Shown here one piece after another: positions 24,483 to 36,816 of a DNA stretch of 64,000 bases. This DNA comes from Unio delphinus. Its lineage: Eukaryota; Mollusca; Bivalvia; Unionida; Unionidae. The translations under genes were made by a program, and so were the position numbers. Where the stretch lies: assembly GCA_029339505.1 (NCBI GenBank), contig JAQISU010000163.1, positions 1,488,001 to 1,552,000 of the forward strand, read 5' to 3'. Positions within the stretch are counted from its first letter, which is position 1; every line of letters begins with the position of its first letter. The notes beneath the pieces are model-generated. The model had not been told where the DNA came from. It ran no database searches and saw nothing but the letters and a program-made list of their open reading frames with translations.

Positions 24483-26413
24483 TACCGTATTTTCCGGCCT
24501 ATAGGTCGATGCGGAGTATAAGTCGAATTGACCAATTTTGTAAATTTTCCATCCTTCGTCCATATATAAGTCGATTCGGAGTATAAGACGAGGCCAGGTC
24601 AATAACTTGGCTTTGTATTTTATACTACCGGTATTAACTTCCGGTTGCATGAATATTGATGGTATCGTCGTATGATATTCCATATTACCGGCAATATCCA
24701 TTGCAACAAGAGCTATGATCATTCCTTCCAGTTGAAAGTTTAAACCTACGGTAATTTATTTGAGAAACTTTGTCAAATACAATTACGGTACTTTATTCAG
24801 AGAACCATGCATTGGTACATACACGTGTCTAATTTATATATACATGTATAATCTATTGCATGAAAAGAGTATCAACACCGTGTACTCACCAGCGAATCTT
24901 GTAACATACATTGAATCCATAATACAAATATTTCCATCGAAAATATCCACACACGGATGTAAAATATTAAATAATTTTGTCACAGATCATTATTTGACTG
25001 AATTCAATGAAAAGAAAATAACAAAAATTACGTAACGGGTGTACGTAACGAATGATGAAATAGTACTTCTTCGTATATTAAATAATGGAAGTTAAAGTGT
25101 ATTCTTATAATAACTACATGTACGTCTCAGGATCTTTCTGTCTCTGAATTCAGTCTTTGTAAATTTCAGCACTGTTTCCCACCCAAGCTGCTAGTCAAAG
25201 TCCTTTGAACTTGCCGCCCAGCTAGCCCAGCTATTGCATCATGTTCTTTTGATGTACTCTAATAAATACAGCAGGCAGAACTGACTGTATTTTAACCTGT
25301 ACTAAAGCAATGAAAACAATGCCCATGGCTAAATTCATTACATGTATTTAGATCTAGAGAAGGGAGTGGGCATCATTTATTGTTGTACTTAATCCCATTG
25401 ATATTAAACACGAGTAGCGTAATTGATGCGAATTAATGATAAAGAACAATGGGGTACCGGCAATATGGTAACTAGTATCGGTAGCTAAAGCCATTATCAA
25501 GGTCGAAACAATTGCGGCAACTGGCTTTGATTGTTGTTGGAAACCAAATACAAATTTATCAACAACCGGTATAAACAAAGAGAGACACCGAAACGTCAGC
25601 TGGTTAAGAATGAATATAGGTGAAGTGTTGACATTACAATTTGCTTTAAACTGAATTGCGAAACTAAAAATCATGGATCACTGATGATCTATGAGTACTG
25701 GTAGTCCATCTATATATCTGATTTTAGTGTAGTTTAAACCTACGGTAATTTATTTGAGAAACTTTGTCAAATACAATTAGAAACATATGATTTGGGGGAT
25801 TCAGTAGAATGCATGATCTACATTATTTTATAAATAATCATAGAACGCTCGAGTTACTATGGATTACATCCCTTTGTAGGATCAATTGGATCAATAAAAA
25901 AAGTTATGCCGGTAATTGCTCACGTGTGTCCAACATTATACTGGAAAATCAAATATTAATGGATCAGTTATTTCATATCTTTTTTTTTTTTAGGAACAAA
26001 CAATATGCTTTGATTTAGTACAGTACACTATAGAGTATAGACCGTAAGTGTGCTATGCGGCATGGTGAAGTTTTTACCGGTAATTGTTTTCTTTTCTTTT
26101 CTGTTTGAGAAATAATAAAAAACACGCAGAATGCAAAATAAATAATGACAAAACTTACAAATATAAATGCAGTCATATTATTTTACGACAATTTATTGAC
26201 ATAGTAATTTAACAATAATTTGTACTTCTATGTGACCTGTTTTTGATTATGCCGATTATAGAGCAATATCAATAGCATACCGGATACTGTAATCCATATA
26301 TAAGTCGATGCAATTTCAATGACAAAATCCATATATAAGTCGATTCGGAGTATAAGACGAAGACCGAATTTTCAAGTCAAAAAGTCTCGACTTATAGGCC
26401 GGAAAATACGGTA
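24483..26413. mobile_element. Non-autonomous inverted-repeat DNA transposon, about 1.93 kb
   Basis: The left end reads TACCGTATTTTCCGGCC then TATAGGTCGA. The reverse complement of the right end (26385-26413) reads the same but for one base. The outer TA at both ends fits a TA target duplication, as in Tc1/mariner-pogo elements. Subterminal direct copies of 'aagtcgattcggagtataag' lie at about 24568 and 26337. A roughly 48-bp word starting 'gtttaaacctacggtaattt' occurs twice inside (about 24738 and 25733). No transposase-like frame is present, so it depended on a relative. Confidence 0.8.
25082..25280 (+). repeat. Dispersed repeat, copy inside the DNA transposon
   Basis: Aligns by eye with 45278-45470 over nearly its whole length. 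Shared words are 'ctgaattcagt', 'tgtaaatttcagcac', 'aagctgctagt', 'tttgaacttgc', 'gcccagct' and 'gttcttttga.gtact'. Either it is part of the transposon (making 45278-45470 a transposon relic) or an older repeat caught inside it. Confidence 0.65.
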
Positions 26414-27117
26414 TATCAGTATTGAATGGGTCCAAGTAAAATGTGATAGTGCAGTGCAGATGACTAAGTTTAGGTGATAAACTATAATAGCAAATACCAC
26501 ATTTCTTTAACACTACAAGTCCATTATATACTATCTAGTATTTGTCTTTATCACTTCGAAATTTTTGTCTTCCAAATTGGATGACAGGGGCACAATATTC
26601 TCTGCCCATGAAATCCTAGGTACAGCATTGGTCATATTATGGAGTTTTCACGAAGAGATCAACCATTTTAATGAGGGCAGACCAGATGAGGATGGGCAAT
26701 TTTATCACTGCACTGTTCAATTCATGTACCCCTGAAAACTCCCTCTGACCTTCAGGAAAGGTCATATTAATTTTCATAACAGAACTAAGTTTTGGTTTAA
26801 TTTTTACTATATTCCACATTTTTAAATGGTAAAATTCTGTAAAATCATGTTTATGGGGATAACATGGTAATTATTTGATATCTATGTGGAAACAGGTGGA
26901 GGAAAAAATACCAGAGTACCAATGTAATTGGTACGTGTAATGTAGTAAGTAAATTAAAATGTAGTTTATCACTTGGCAAAAATAAAGCTATGTAACAGGA
27001 AAGCAATCATTTATAATATTTTTTCTGTACATTATTAACTGTCCAGGGAAGGATTGCTATAGTGCGGAGGATTCGAGTTTTGCTTTATAATATCTATATA
27101 TTCTAAGAATCAACTAC

Positions 27118-28550
27118 AGACTGTCATGGTAATTTGAAAATCAGAACTACAGACTGTCATGGTAATTTGAAAATCAGAACTACAGACTGTCATGGTAATT
27201 TGAAAATCAGAACTACAGACTGTCATGGTAATTTGAAAATCAGAACTACAGACTGTCATGGTAATTTAAAAATCAGAACTACAGACTGTCATACAGACTG
27301 TCATGGTAATTTAAAAATCAGAACTACAGACTGTCATGGTAATTTAAAAATCAGAACTACAGACCGTCATGGTAATTTGAAAATCAGAACTACAGACTGT
27401 CATACATACTGTCATGGTAATTTAAAAATCAGAACTACAGACTGTCATGGTAATTTAAAAATCAGAACTACAGACTGTCATGGTAATTTAAAAATCAGAA
27501 CTACAGACTGTCATACATACAGTCATGGTAATTTAAAAATCAGAACTACAGACTGTCATGGTAATTTAAAAATCAGAACTACAGACTGTCATGGTAATTT
27601 GAAAATCAGAACTACAGACTGTCATGGTAATTTAAAAATCAAAACTACAGACTGTCATGGTAATTTGAAAATCAGAACTACAGACTGTCATAGAGACTGT
27701 CATGGTAATTTGAAAATCAGAACTTCAGACTGTCATAGAGACTGTCATGGTAATTTAAAAATCAGAACTACAGACTGTCATAGAGACTGTCATAGTAATT
27801 TGAAAATCAGAAGTACAGACTGTCATAGAGACTGTCATGGTAATTTAAAAATCAGAACTACAGACTGTCATAGAGACTGTCATAGTAATTTGAAAATCAG
27901 AACTACAGACTGTCATGGTAATTTGAAAATCAGAACTACAGACTGTCATGGTAATTTGAAAATCAGAACTACAGACTGTCATGGTAATTTAAAAATCAGA
28001 ACTACAGACTCTCATACAGACTGTCATGGTAATTTGAAAATCAGAACTACAGACTGTCATAGAGACTGTCATAGTAATTTGAAAATCAGAACTACAGACT
28101 GTCATACAGACTGTCATAGTAATTTGAAAATCAGAACTACAGACTGCCATGGTAATTTGAAAATCAGAACTACAGACTGTCATGGTAATTTAAAAATCAG
28201 AACTACAGACTCTCATACAGACTGTCATGGTAATTTGAAAATCAGAACTACAGACTGTCATGGTAATTTGAAAAATCAGAACTATAGACTGTCATGGTAA
28301 TTTGAAAAATCAGAACTACAGACTGTCATGGTAATTTGAAAAATCAGAACTACAGACTGTCATGGTAATTTGAAAAATCAGAACTACAGACTGTGTCATG
28401 ATAACTTGAAAATCAGAACTACAGACTGTGTCATGGTAATTTGAAAAATCAGAACTACAGACTCATGGTAATTTGACAAATCAGAACTACAGACTGTCAT
28501 GGTAATTTGAAAAATCAGAACTACAGACTGTGTTATGTTAATTTGAAAAT
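27118..28550. repeat. 33-bp satellite-like array with 12-bp add-on units, about 40 copies
   Basis: Basic unit of 33 bp: 'ggtaatttgaaaatcagaac' plus 'tacagactgtcat'. Many units carry an extra 12 bp ('acagactgtcat' or 'agagactgtcat'), so 33-bp and 45-bp units alternate. Both are multiples of 3, and the plus strand therefore stays open for 388 codons (27134-28300, NLKIRTTDCHG repeats). In the last 280 bp an added A (gaaaaatcag) shifts the period to 34. Nothing suggests translation: there is no gene context and no third-position bias. Confidence 0.95.
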
Positions 28551-29289
28551 AAAACCATCTAATATATCAAGCAGATTAGCATGTTCACTGAATTCTGTGA
28601 AACTTGATGTATACATGTGCACGTATTATTTTCATCATGGAAAGACAAGCATCTAGATAGGTCACTACATGTACAGTTTTTATTGGCATTATTGCTCTTT
28701 TGGCTTATATCTGGATGAAATGTGTGGCAGAATCTACACAGCCATGTGCTTGATACTAAAAGATTTGTCGACATGCTTTTACCATTTATGATATTGTATT
28801 ATCTATATTCACAATCTTATTTGAAACATATTTGTAACAAAATGCATATTTATACCATTAATTGTTCAATAAAAAGGATGAATATTATCTCCACCATTTC
28901 TCAATATTTAAGTGGCTTCTTAGCTTTCATGAATGGTAATATGTCATCCACCATGTATCTAATCTGTCTCCTAAAACTGCATGGAGGATTGCCATGAAAT
29001 TTCACACACACAATCATCACAATTGTGATCTCATGAATCAATCCAAAAATTAAATTTGTCATCACAAAGGTGATAATGCATGTATGGCTCTATGCATTCA
29101 GTGTTGCTGTTTGACTACTGAAATGCTCATGCATTGCCTAGATTAATAAGCTGTTATAATGACCCACCGAACAATTAAGAGTTCTTTGGAGCTAGAGCTG
29201 TTCTTTAATTTTGTTTTTGAATTATTTGTTTTGTTATTGTTCCAGATGATTTCAATTAAGCTTTCAATTGTGTGAAATCAAAATAGTTC

Positions 29290-30087
29290 TTGGATTCTGA
29301 TATTTAATTTCAGTTACTAAATTTTGATGAATCTATCAAGAACAGTACAATACACAAATTGCTTGCATTCCAATATTTAGTTAACAGTTGTACCAAAGCC
29401 TGTAGACTGTATAAAACATACAATCAAATTTGATGAATTGTTCAAACACAGAAAAATACATAAATGGCATGGATTCCAATATTTACTTACAGTGGTGCTA
29501 ACCCTTGCAGACTGTAATAAATATAATCAGTTTTGATGAATCTTTCAAGAGCAGTATAATTCACAAATTGCTTACATTCCAATATATAGCTACAGTAGTG
29601 CTTAAGCCTGCAGACACTATTAAAAATATAATCAAATTTGATTAATCTATGTAGAACAGTATAAAACTGAAATTTCTTGCATTCCAATATTCAGTTAAAA
29701 TGGTGCTAAGGACTGCAGGCTGTATACAACAAAAATCAATTTTAATGAATCTTTCTAGAACAGTATAATACACAAAGTGCTTGATTTAATTAATGTGGTG
29801 CAAAAACCTGCATACTTTATAAAACATACACAATGTAATCAAATGTGATGAATCTTCTAAAACAGTATAATACACAGATTGCTTGCATTCCAATATTCAT
29901 TTGCAGTGGTGCTAAGGCCTGCAGAGTGTACACAAAATATAATTAAATATAATATAAATTTCTAGCTCAGTATAACACAAACAAATTTTTTGCATTCTAA
30001 TATTTAATTACAGTGGTGCTTAAGCATGCAGAATGTACAAAAGATATAATTAAATTTGATGAATCTATCTAGAACAGTATAATACAC

Positions 30088-30092
<5 letters not shown>
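29290..30092. repeat. Degenerate tandem repeat of about 110-120 bp, 6-7 copies
   Basis: Each unit has, in order, 'gatgaatct', 'agaacagtataatacaca', 'ttgcttgcattccaatattt', 'agtggtgctaa', 'cctgcagactgta' and 'aaaacatataatcaa'. Units differ by many substitutions and indels, so this is the oldest-looking array in the window. Confidence 0.8.

Positions 30093-30138
<46 letters not shown>
30093..30138. repeat. (TA)n microsatellite
   Basis: Pure alternating TA run abutting the 3' end of the adjacent LINE fragment. Confidence 0.95.
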
Positions 30139-30139
<1 letters not shown>

Positions 30140-30145
<6 letters not shown>

Positions 30146-33100
30146 GCATCCATCAGTCTCAAGAGACTATGGAAGTGTGCCCATGAGAGATGTCCCAGTT
30201 GAAATTTGTGCAGCATCTGCTGTGGCTATGTAGCCCAACACGGGAGTGGTAGCCCTTGCTGTACTTGAAAACTGAGTCTGGTTTGTGTTTGAGCTGCTTC
30301 TTCCTATGAGATCACTTTTCATCAGCTAGCAAGCATAGCTTGTCCTCGCCAGATTCAAACCAGTAATAAGAGCATGTCACCAGATGGGCCTGTCTTGAGC
30401 AAGTTCATCACATGAGATGGCATCAGTGTCAAGGGCTTTTATGTCACTCTTGCAGAGATCCTTGAAGCGAAGATGTGGAGGTCTGATCAACCATTTGCCA
30501 GAGGTTCCAAATAAAGAAGGTCTTTGGGGTTCCATCCTTCATCCATCTGACTTACATGGCCCAGTTATCTGATGCAACATTGGTGGGGGAATGTGACCAT
30601 GCTTGGAATCTTGGAACGTTCAGGCACCTCGTTGATTGTTACTAGATCATTCAAAATGATCCCGAGTATGCATCAGAGACATCGCATTTAAAAGGCACTC
30701 AGTCTTTTCTCTTTGAAGTTTACATAGTTCAGGTTTCACTGGCATACAGGAGAGTGGTTAGCATGCAGGCATGGTACACAGCATACTGTTGTTCCACACT
30801 CTTTGTAACAAAATGGAGAGAGTTGTTGATGCCTTTCCAATCCACTTGTTGAGCTCAGCATCGAGCGATAAGTTGATGGTGATGGTAGAGCCAAGGTACA
30901 TGAACTGTTTGACTACCTCAAGTCCATAGTTGTTCATGATGGTGCTTTGGGGGGTCTGCCATCATGTTTGTTTTCTTTAGGCTGATGGTCAGCACAAGCT
31001 CACTGCATGCTTTAGCAAAGTGGTCCATTAGGTCTTGTAACTCAGCTTCTGTGTGAGTGACTAGGACAACATGATCTGCGAAGGGCATGTCCCTGATGGT
31101 CGCTTGACTCACTTTGCTCTTTGCCTTTAGTCATGTCAGGTTGAACAGTTTGCTGTCTGATCACGTGTGTAGGTAGGTCCCTTCTGTGCCTGTCCTCATG
31201 GCATGATTGAGTAGGACAGCAAAGAAGATGCCGAAGTGCATGGAGGCTAGGATGCAACCCTGTTTCACTCTGCAATGGATGTTTATGGGGTCAGACGTTG
31301 ATCCATCATACTGCCCTGTGCCTTTGATGTCATTGTGAAAGGACTGGATCATGCTTGGCAGCTTGGAAAACATTCAATTTTCACCAAGATTGTGAAGAGT
31401 CTGTCTCTGGGGACCAGATCGAAGGACTTGGTGAGGTCTATAAAGGCCAGGAAGAGGGATTTGTGGCATTCTCTGCATTTCTCCTGCAGTTGCCTGACAG
31501 AGAATATCGTGTCGATTGTGAGACTCATTGCACCGTAATCGCAATGCAACTCTGGATACACTGTCAGCAAATGTTTGCAGTCCTTTCAGGATGACGCGTG
31601 CAAAGACTTTACCCATGATGCTGAGAAGGGATATGCCCCTGTAGTTGTTGCAGTCATTTCTGTCACCTTTGTTCTTGTATAGGGTTACGATGTTGGTATC
31701 TCTCATGTCCTGCGGTACTGCATTCTCATCCCAGCATTGGCAGAGGAGGTCATGCAGGTGTGTGATTAGCAGGCTGCAGCTACACTTGATGAATTCTGCT
31801 GAGATGCCATCCTTTCCTGGGGCTTTACCTAAGGAATATTTCTTTAGGGCCTACTTTAGGTCTGCCAAACATAGGATACTCGTCCACTTCGGCCACGAGC
31901 GGGAGGTTTTCGATGGCGTTGAGGGCATCATTGGTCATGTGGTTCTCTCTAGAGTACAGTTCAGAATAGTACTCTACCCAATGCTCCATCTGTTTGCCCT
32001 TGTCGTTGATGGTATCGCCTGCGGCAGACTTCAGTGGTGCTCTCAGTTTCTTCATGGAATCCATTGCTTTATTTATGTCATATGATGTTCCGCTCTCTGC
32101 TGAAGACAAGATGCTCTGACAGAGTTGAAGCCAATATTCACTGGTGCACTGACGTGCTAACCTCTGCACTTTGTCTTGGAGAGGGCATAGGTGAATTCCT
32201 CAGCCTTATCTGGATATGGCGTCTTGCTCATGTCAATACGTGGTTTACTCTCCTGCTTAGAGCGGTGTATCTTCTTTGACTGAAGTTTCATTTTCAGCAC
32301 ACCAGCGAATGGTCATTGTCGCAGTCAGCACTGTGGAAGGTACGAGTAAGAAGCACACCCTTCATGCCAGACAATCTCATAATAATCAAGTCCAGTTGGT
32401 TCCAGTGTTTCGACCGGGGATGCCTCCAAGACGTTTCATGCTGTGTGGCTTTGTCTGAAGGAATGGATTGGTGATGTTGAGATCGTGGTACAACCAAATT
32501 TTCAGGAGTCGCTGTCCGTTCTCATTCATCTTCCCAAAACCAAACTTGCCAAGACAGAAAGGCCAATAGTCATTGTCTGCACCCAACCTAGCGTTGAGCG
32601 ATGAGCAAGTGTAATTCATTGTAAAACTCATGCAGTGGAACTTAGTGTGGGAGTGTAGGGTTGCCAGGAGAGAGTTTCTGATGGCGAATCCAACACCAGA
32701 CTCTCTGGCTTCGTCCGCAATCTTTTCTTGCCGGACGAACGTTTAGTTCTCTTTTCTGAGGGACTCGAAATCTGGAAGCCGTCTCCTGTGGTGTGGCAAT
32801 GTCGACTTGGAGTCAAGCAAGTTCTTAATTGATGACTTTAGTATTTCGAATATCGCTGATTGCCTGGACATTATCTGAGAGTCCAGTCAGCATGGTCCGG
32901 ATATACCAGGTACCTTAATTGAGCATTAGAGGTTTCCAAGTCGGGTTTCGTTCACTGTTTCTTGGTGCAATAGTTGCAGTCCGCTTTGTCAGTTACACTT
33001 GCATCTAAAGTCCAGTAAGGAAGACGAACTGAGGCGGGATGGCACCTTATTGTCTGGGGGCTGCACAGCTTGAGGTGGACGGTAGTAGCTGTCCATTGAG

Positions 33101-33440
33101 ACCTGTTGGTCTTTCTAACCGTCGGAAGGTACTCCTGGAGTCTGACTATGTCAATCGAGCGACGACTTATAACCGGTAAACTGCTGATTTGAGTGTTGTG
33201 TCGACGCTGTGATGTGAAGTTGGAATGTCCTCTCCAGGGTACAAGTCTGGGTAGGATGATATGGATAATCAGTTGCCACTGATTCCCCCTCTTCACGAGG
33301 CTGATGACTCCGAGGTAACGGACAAGCCGATACATCATGGCGGTGCATGAGTTGCCAAGATTACACCGAAAACAATGCCAATCGCTTTAGGGACTCCGTC
33401 TCCAGATGTTCGTTAGGATTTACTCCCTTATCCTTTCCCA
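30140..33440 (-). mobile_element. Decayed non-LTR retrotransposon (LINE), endonuclease plus RT
   Basis: Read leftward, several frames carry pieces of one pol. The AP-endonuclease part lies at about 32830-32290 (words GKFGFGKMNENGQRLL and HHQSIPSDKATQHETSWRHP, then FHSADCDNDHSLVC). The linker is at 32169-31825. RT follows: GDRNDCNNYRGISLLS at about 31650, FLAFIDLTKSFDLVPRDRL at about 31430, VKQGCILA at about 31260 and PFADHVVLV at about 31075 (the catalytic FADD is degraded to FADH). A Cys-poor upstream region at 33338-32952 may be the end of ORF1. Several frameshifts and stops make it dead. The 3' end is at the (TA)n tract. The clade is not assigned. Confidence 0.8.
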
Positions 33441-33504
33441 TGAGAGGGTATAGTCGCATGGCAGCAAAGGTTTTAAGTCAAAACTTACCTTCTCTTAGAT
33501 GGGT

Positions 33505-34930
33505 GACTACTAGCAAAAATCTTTAATAAGATCTGGCAGACAGGTGAATGGCCAGCACAGTAGACCCAGTCACTGATTATAACACTCCCCGAAAAGGCAA
33601 TCTGCAGCTGAAGCCAAAATTACAGAACTGTCAGTTTGATCAGCCATGCTAGTAAGGTGATGCTGAAGATCATCTTGAACAGACTGAACCCACAAGCAGA
33701 AGAAATAATCGGAGAAGAACAGGCAGGGTTCTGGAGTGGAAGAAGCACAACAGAACAAATGTCCAGTGTCTTGGTTCTGTCTGAAAAGTACTCACAACAT
33801 CTACAATACATCTCTCATGTGTTCATAGACTTCAAAAAGGCTTTTGACAGAGTGTGGCACGAGGCATTGTGGGTCACAATGAAGAAGTACAAAATGGGTC
33901 AATAGTTGACCAAGATCATCAAGCAGATGTAAGCCAAGGCTACCAGTGCAGTAATTGGTTCTGTGGCAAACTGGTTAAAGATAACAGTTGGAGTACATCA
34001 GGACTGTCTTCTGTCACCCACGCGTTTCAACATCTACTTAGAGAGCATCGTGTGCGAAGCACTGGAAAACCATTGTGAGACAGTCCGCATCGGAGGGCGT
34101 AACATCACCAACCTCTGCTTTGCAGACGACATTGATGGGCTGGCAGGCAATGAAGATGAGCTTGCCACCTTAGTGATGAACCTGGATGAAATATCTTCCA
34201 GATTTGACATGGAGACAAGCACATAGTGGCAAACTAATCTCAGCCAAGATTAAAGTCAGAGGACAAGAACTGGAAACAGTGGGCCAGTTTAAATATCTTG
34301 GTTCCATTAAAAAAAAAATCACGAGCAGCACAAACAACGGTAGCTATGTCAAAGCTAAGACCCATCTGCAGAGACATGAATATCTGTCCGAAAACTAAAA
34401 TCAGACTATTGAGACCACTAGTCATCTCAATCTTTTTGTATTCATGTGAGACCTGGACCACGACAGCAGAAATACAACGAAAAATTCAGCCACTTGAAAT
34501 GAGATGCTAGAGAGCCATTTTTGGCATCTCTTACATGGACCACATCACAAATGAAGAAGTGCACAACACCATCAGGCACAAAGTAGGCCATTATGAAGAC
34601 CTCCTCACCATTGTCAAAAAGAGAAAGCTGAAATGGTATGGTCATGTCACTAGAGCCAACAGTCTATCCACAACAGTACTGCAGGATAGTGTCCAAGGTG
34701 GCAGAAGGAGAGTTAGACAGAGAAAAAAGTGGACTGACAACATCACAAAATGGACCATGAAAAGCTTTGCGGAGACACGGGCATTGGAACGTGATCAAGA
34801 GAAGTGGAGGGAAGTGATCAGATGTTCAACAGCACAGTGCCTCAACGACCACACTAGGTCAAGAGACATGATGATGATGGGGATGAGCAGACAGATGGAA
34901 TCACAGTTACCAATTGCTTTCCCATAGACC
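33505..34930 (+). mobile_element. Second decayed LINE fragment, RT and C-terminal region
   Basis: Plus-strand pieces: NYRTVSLISHASKVMLK at about 33620 and VFIDFKKAFDRVWHEALW (RT motif) at about 33820. Next come VGVHQDCLLSPTRFN at about 33985 and LCFADDIDGLAGNEDEL (the RT FADD box, intact) at about 34110. LVISIFLYSCETWTT follows at about 34420, and a C-terminal region to about 34927 with KLKWYGHVTRANSL and a basic GGRRRVRQRKKW stretch. Stops and shifts divide the frame. It lacks its endonuclease half and belongs to a different family from the minus-strand LINE beside it, with which it lies tail-out; one may have inserted into the other. Confidence 0.82.
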
Positions 34931-36816
34931 TCAGTGCTAATCTTTTGTGAAATGCATTTACTTTCTATCCTACTTCATAATCCTGCTTTTTATCGTACTT
35001 CATTTAGCATGCATGTCACACACTGTCAGAGGGAAGAATGGTAGATTGTCAAGTTAACAAAAACAAAACCAGGTATGCCATTGCATTTAAGAGAGATAAC
35101 TCTGCTGAAACTAGACAGGGGTAAAGTTCTCTTTTCACAACAGACCCATTTTCACACGTGTGCCACATTTTTTTTATGACAAGTCATTAAAAAAAAAATA
35201 CAAAATATGATCTAGATATGAATAAACATAATCTCATGTTTCCCAATAGGCTTTACTATTTTTTTAAAAGCCTAACTTAAAGCACAACTCTTACATAATG
35301 CACCAATCACAGCTAATTGTTTATTTCTGAATGATATATACAATTGGTACCGTTATACCACGGTTTTGCTGAACACCCCATTATTGCACCAAATCTCGCA
35401 AAAACGTACCAAGAAGTGGGAAGAAGAAGAAGAAAAAAAAAGAAAACACATACGGACTTTGTTACTATCAATTATTTATAGTATTGGTTGATGGCCCTAT
35501 TTCCGATAATCTACGAAAAAGAATTCTTACTCATCAAATCTCTTTAATTTTATTTATATAATTCTTTTATTCACAATTTCTTCATTAAATTGCAATGCAC
35601 CATACTTTTCATTTATTTGAATTGATTATGCTCTATGTTAATAATTGTCAAAATAAAAGAATGAGGATTAGTTAAATTGTTATTGAGATAAAAAAAAAAT
35701 ATATACAATCATTTTACTTATTTGTTTAACTTACTTAACGACTGATTTGTTGTATTGCTAATTATTTATAAATGTTGATAAATATTGACGTTACTGTACC
35801 GGAACAATCTTCGACAAAACGGAAGTTATTTCCCTTGGTAACTCCTGGCCTTACTAATTTTCCTGTTACATAAAAATATCGCTAATTATTCGCAGTCTTT
35901 GTTTGTTTTTTTTTTGTGGTCTTTTTGTGCTGTTGTTGAAACTTAAGCGGGTATTATGTAAAGTTTCAGGTATTCTTGGAGAGTCTTGTGATGTCTTGGT
36001 GTGTTTAGGACTTTAGTGAGACCCGTTATACCACATGTAAATACGTTATGCATTTTATCTATATTGCTAGTCTGTGACCAACAAGTCAACACATTTCCAA
36101 GCCAAACTCAAAGTAAATCTAAACCACATTACAGATTTAGCTTATGTGAGAAATAACAAAGGCTAGGATTGTGATAATTAAGCTAATGCATTCTACCTTA
36201 AAAATTAGGTCAACATACGAAACTATCCTGTGAGACCTGATGTTATGGTCTATTTTTAGCACAGGGTAGATTTAAGTGCAAGCGCCATACCATTCGCTGT
36301 TGCCGGTTTGGCACATTACGTATTCTCTAACAAAGTAAAGCAAACTTAAGATAGAAAATTATACGTCTATCTTATCTGGAATAAGCCTATTGTAACTTAA
36401 ATTGATATATAACAAGATCGTATCGGAAAAATCTGTTCATCCAAGGGTAAGCTATTAACCAAAGTTGTACAAGTCACGCATGTTCAATTTCAGATCACCG
36501 ATATAATTACAGTTTATAAACAGTAGCATGATGCAGTCTAGCAAGATATAGTTATTTTATATTCCAAGCGAGATGCAGCCTATCAAACATTTTCAATGTG
36601 ATTGAAAGTATCAGTTAATAATAAAAATAATAATAATAATATTTTTATAAATATAAAATAATATATGTCTATGATATTAATGAAACTCTGCAAAAAATAA
36701 TGATAACAAGTGCTAAAGGAAAACAATGGTTTGTCATCTGTAGTATTTTCTTCCTCCTTTTTTCTGCTTCTTTTGAACTTATTGTCACATTTAAACTTAT
36801 TTCTAGAAAATCCGAA
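34931..36816. other. Upstream region of the MFS transporter gene
   Basis: AT-rich with A and T runs. A pyrimidine-rich tract ending in 'ttctag' (36801-36806) directly before the first coding ATG is a strong 3' splice site, so at least one 5' UTR exon lies further left and is not identified. A (taa)n stretch is at about 36616-36640. Confidence 0.5.

Larger units (their letters stand above)
26414..30092. other. Intergenic stretch with two large tandem arrays
   Basis: 26414-27110 is AT-rich without a gene. It is followed by the 33-bp array (27118-28550), about 740 bp of plain sequence (28551-29289), and the degenerate 29290-30092 repeat. No exon of either flanking gene is seen. Confidence 0.4.

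Noticed and set aside
27134..28300. 388-codon open frame
   Set aside because: It is produced by a tandem array whose unit lengths are multiples of 3. There is no splice or gene context, and the array itself continues out of frame.
36700..36816. Upstream in-frame ATG for the MFS transporter
   Set aside because: The stretch is a pyrimidine-rich intron end with an AG acceptor at 36805-36806; it encodes only hydrophobic noise.
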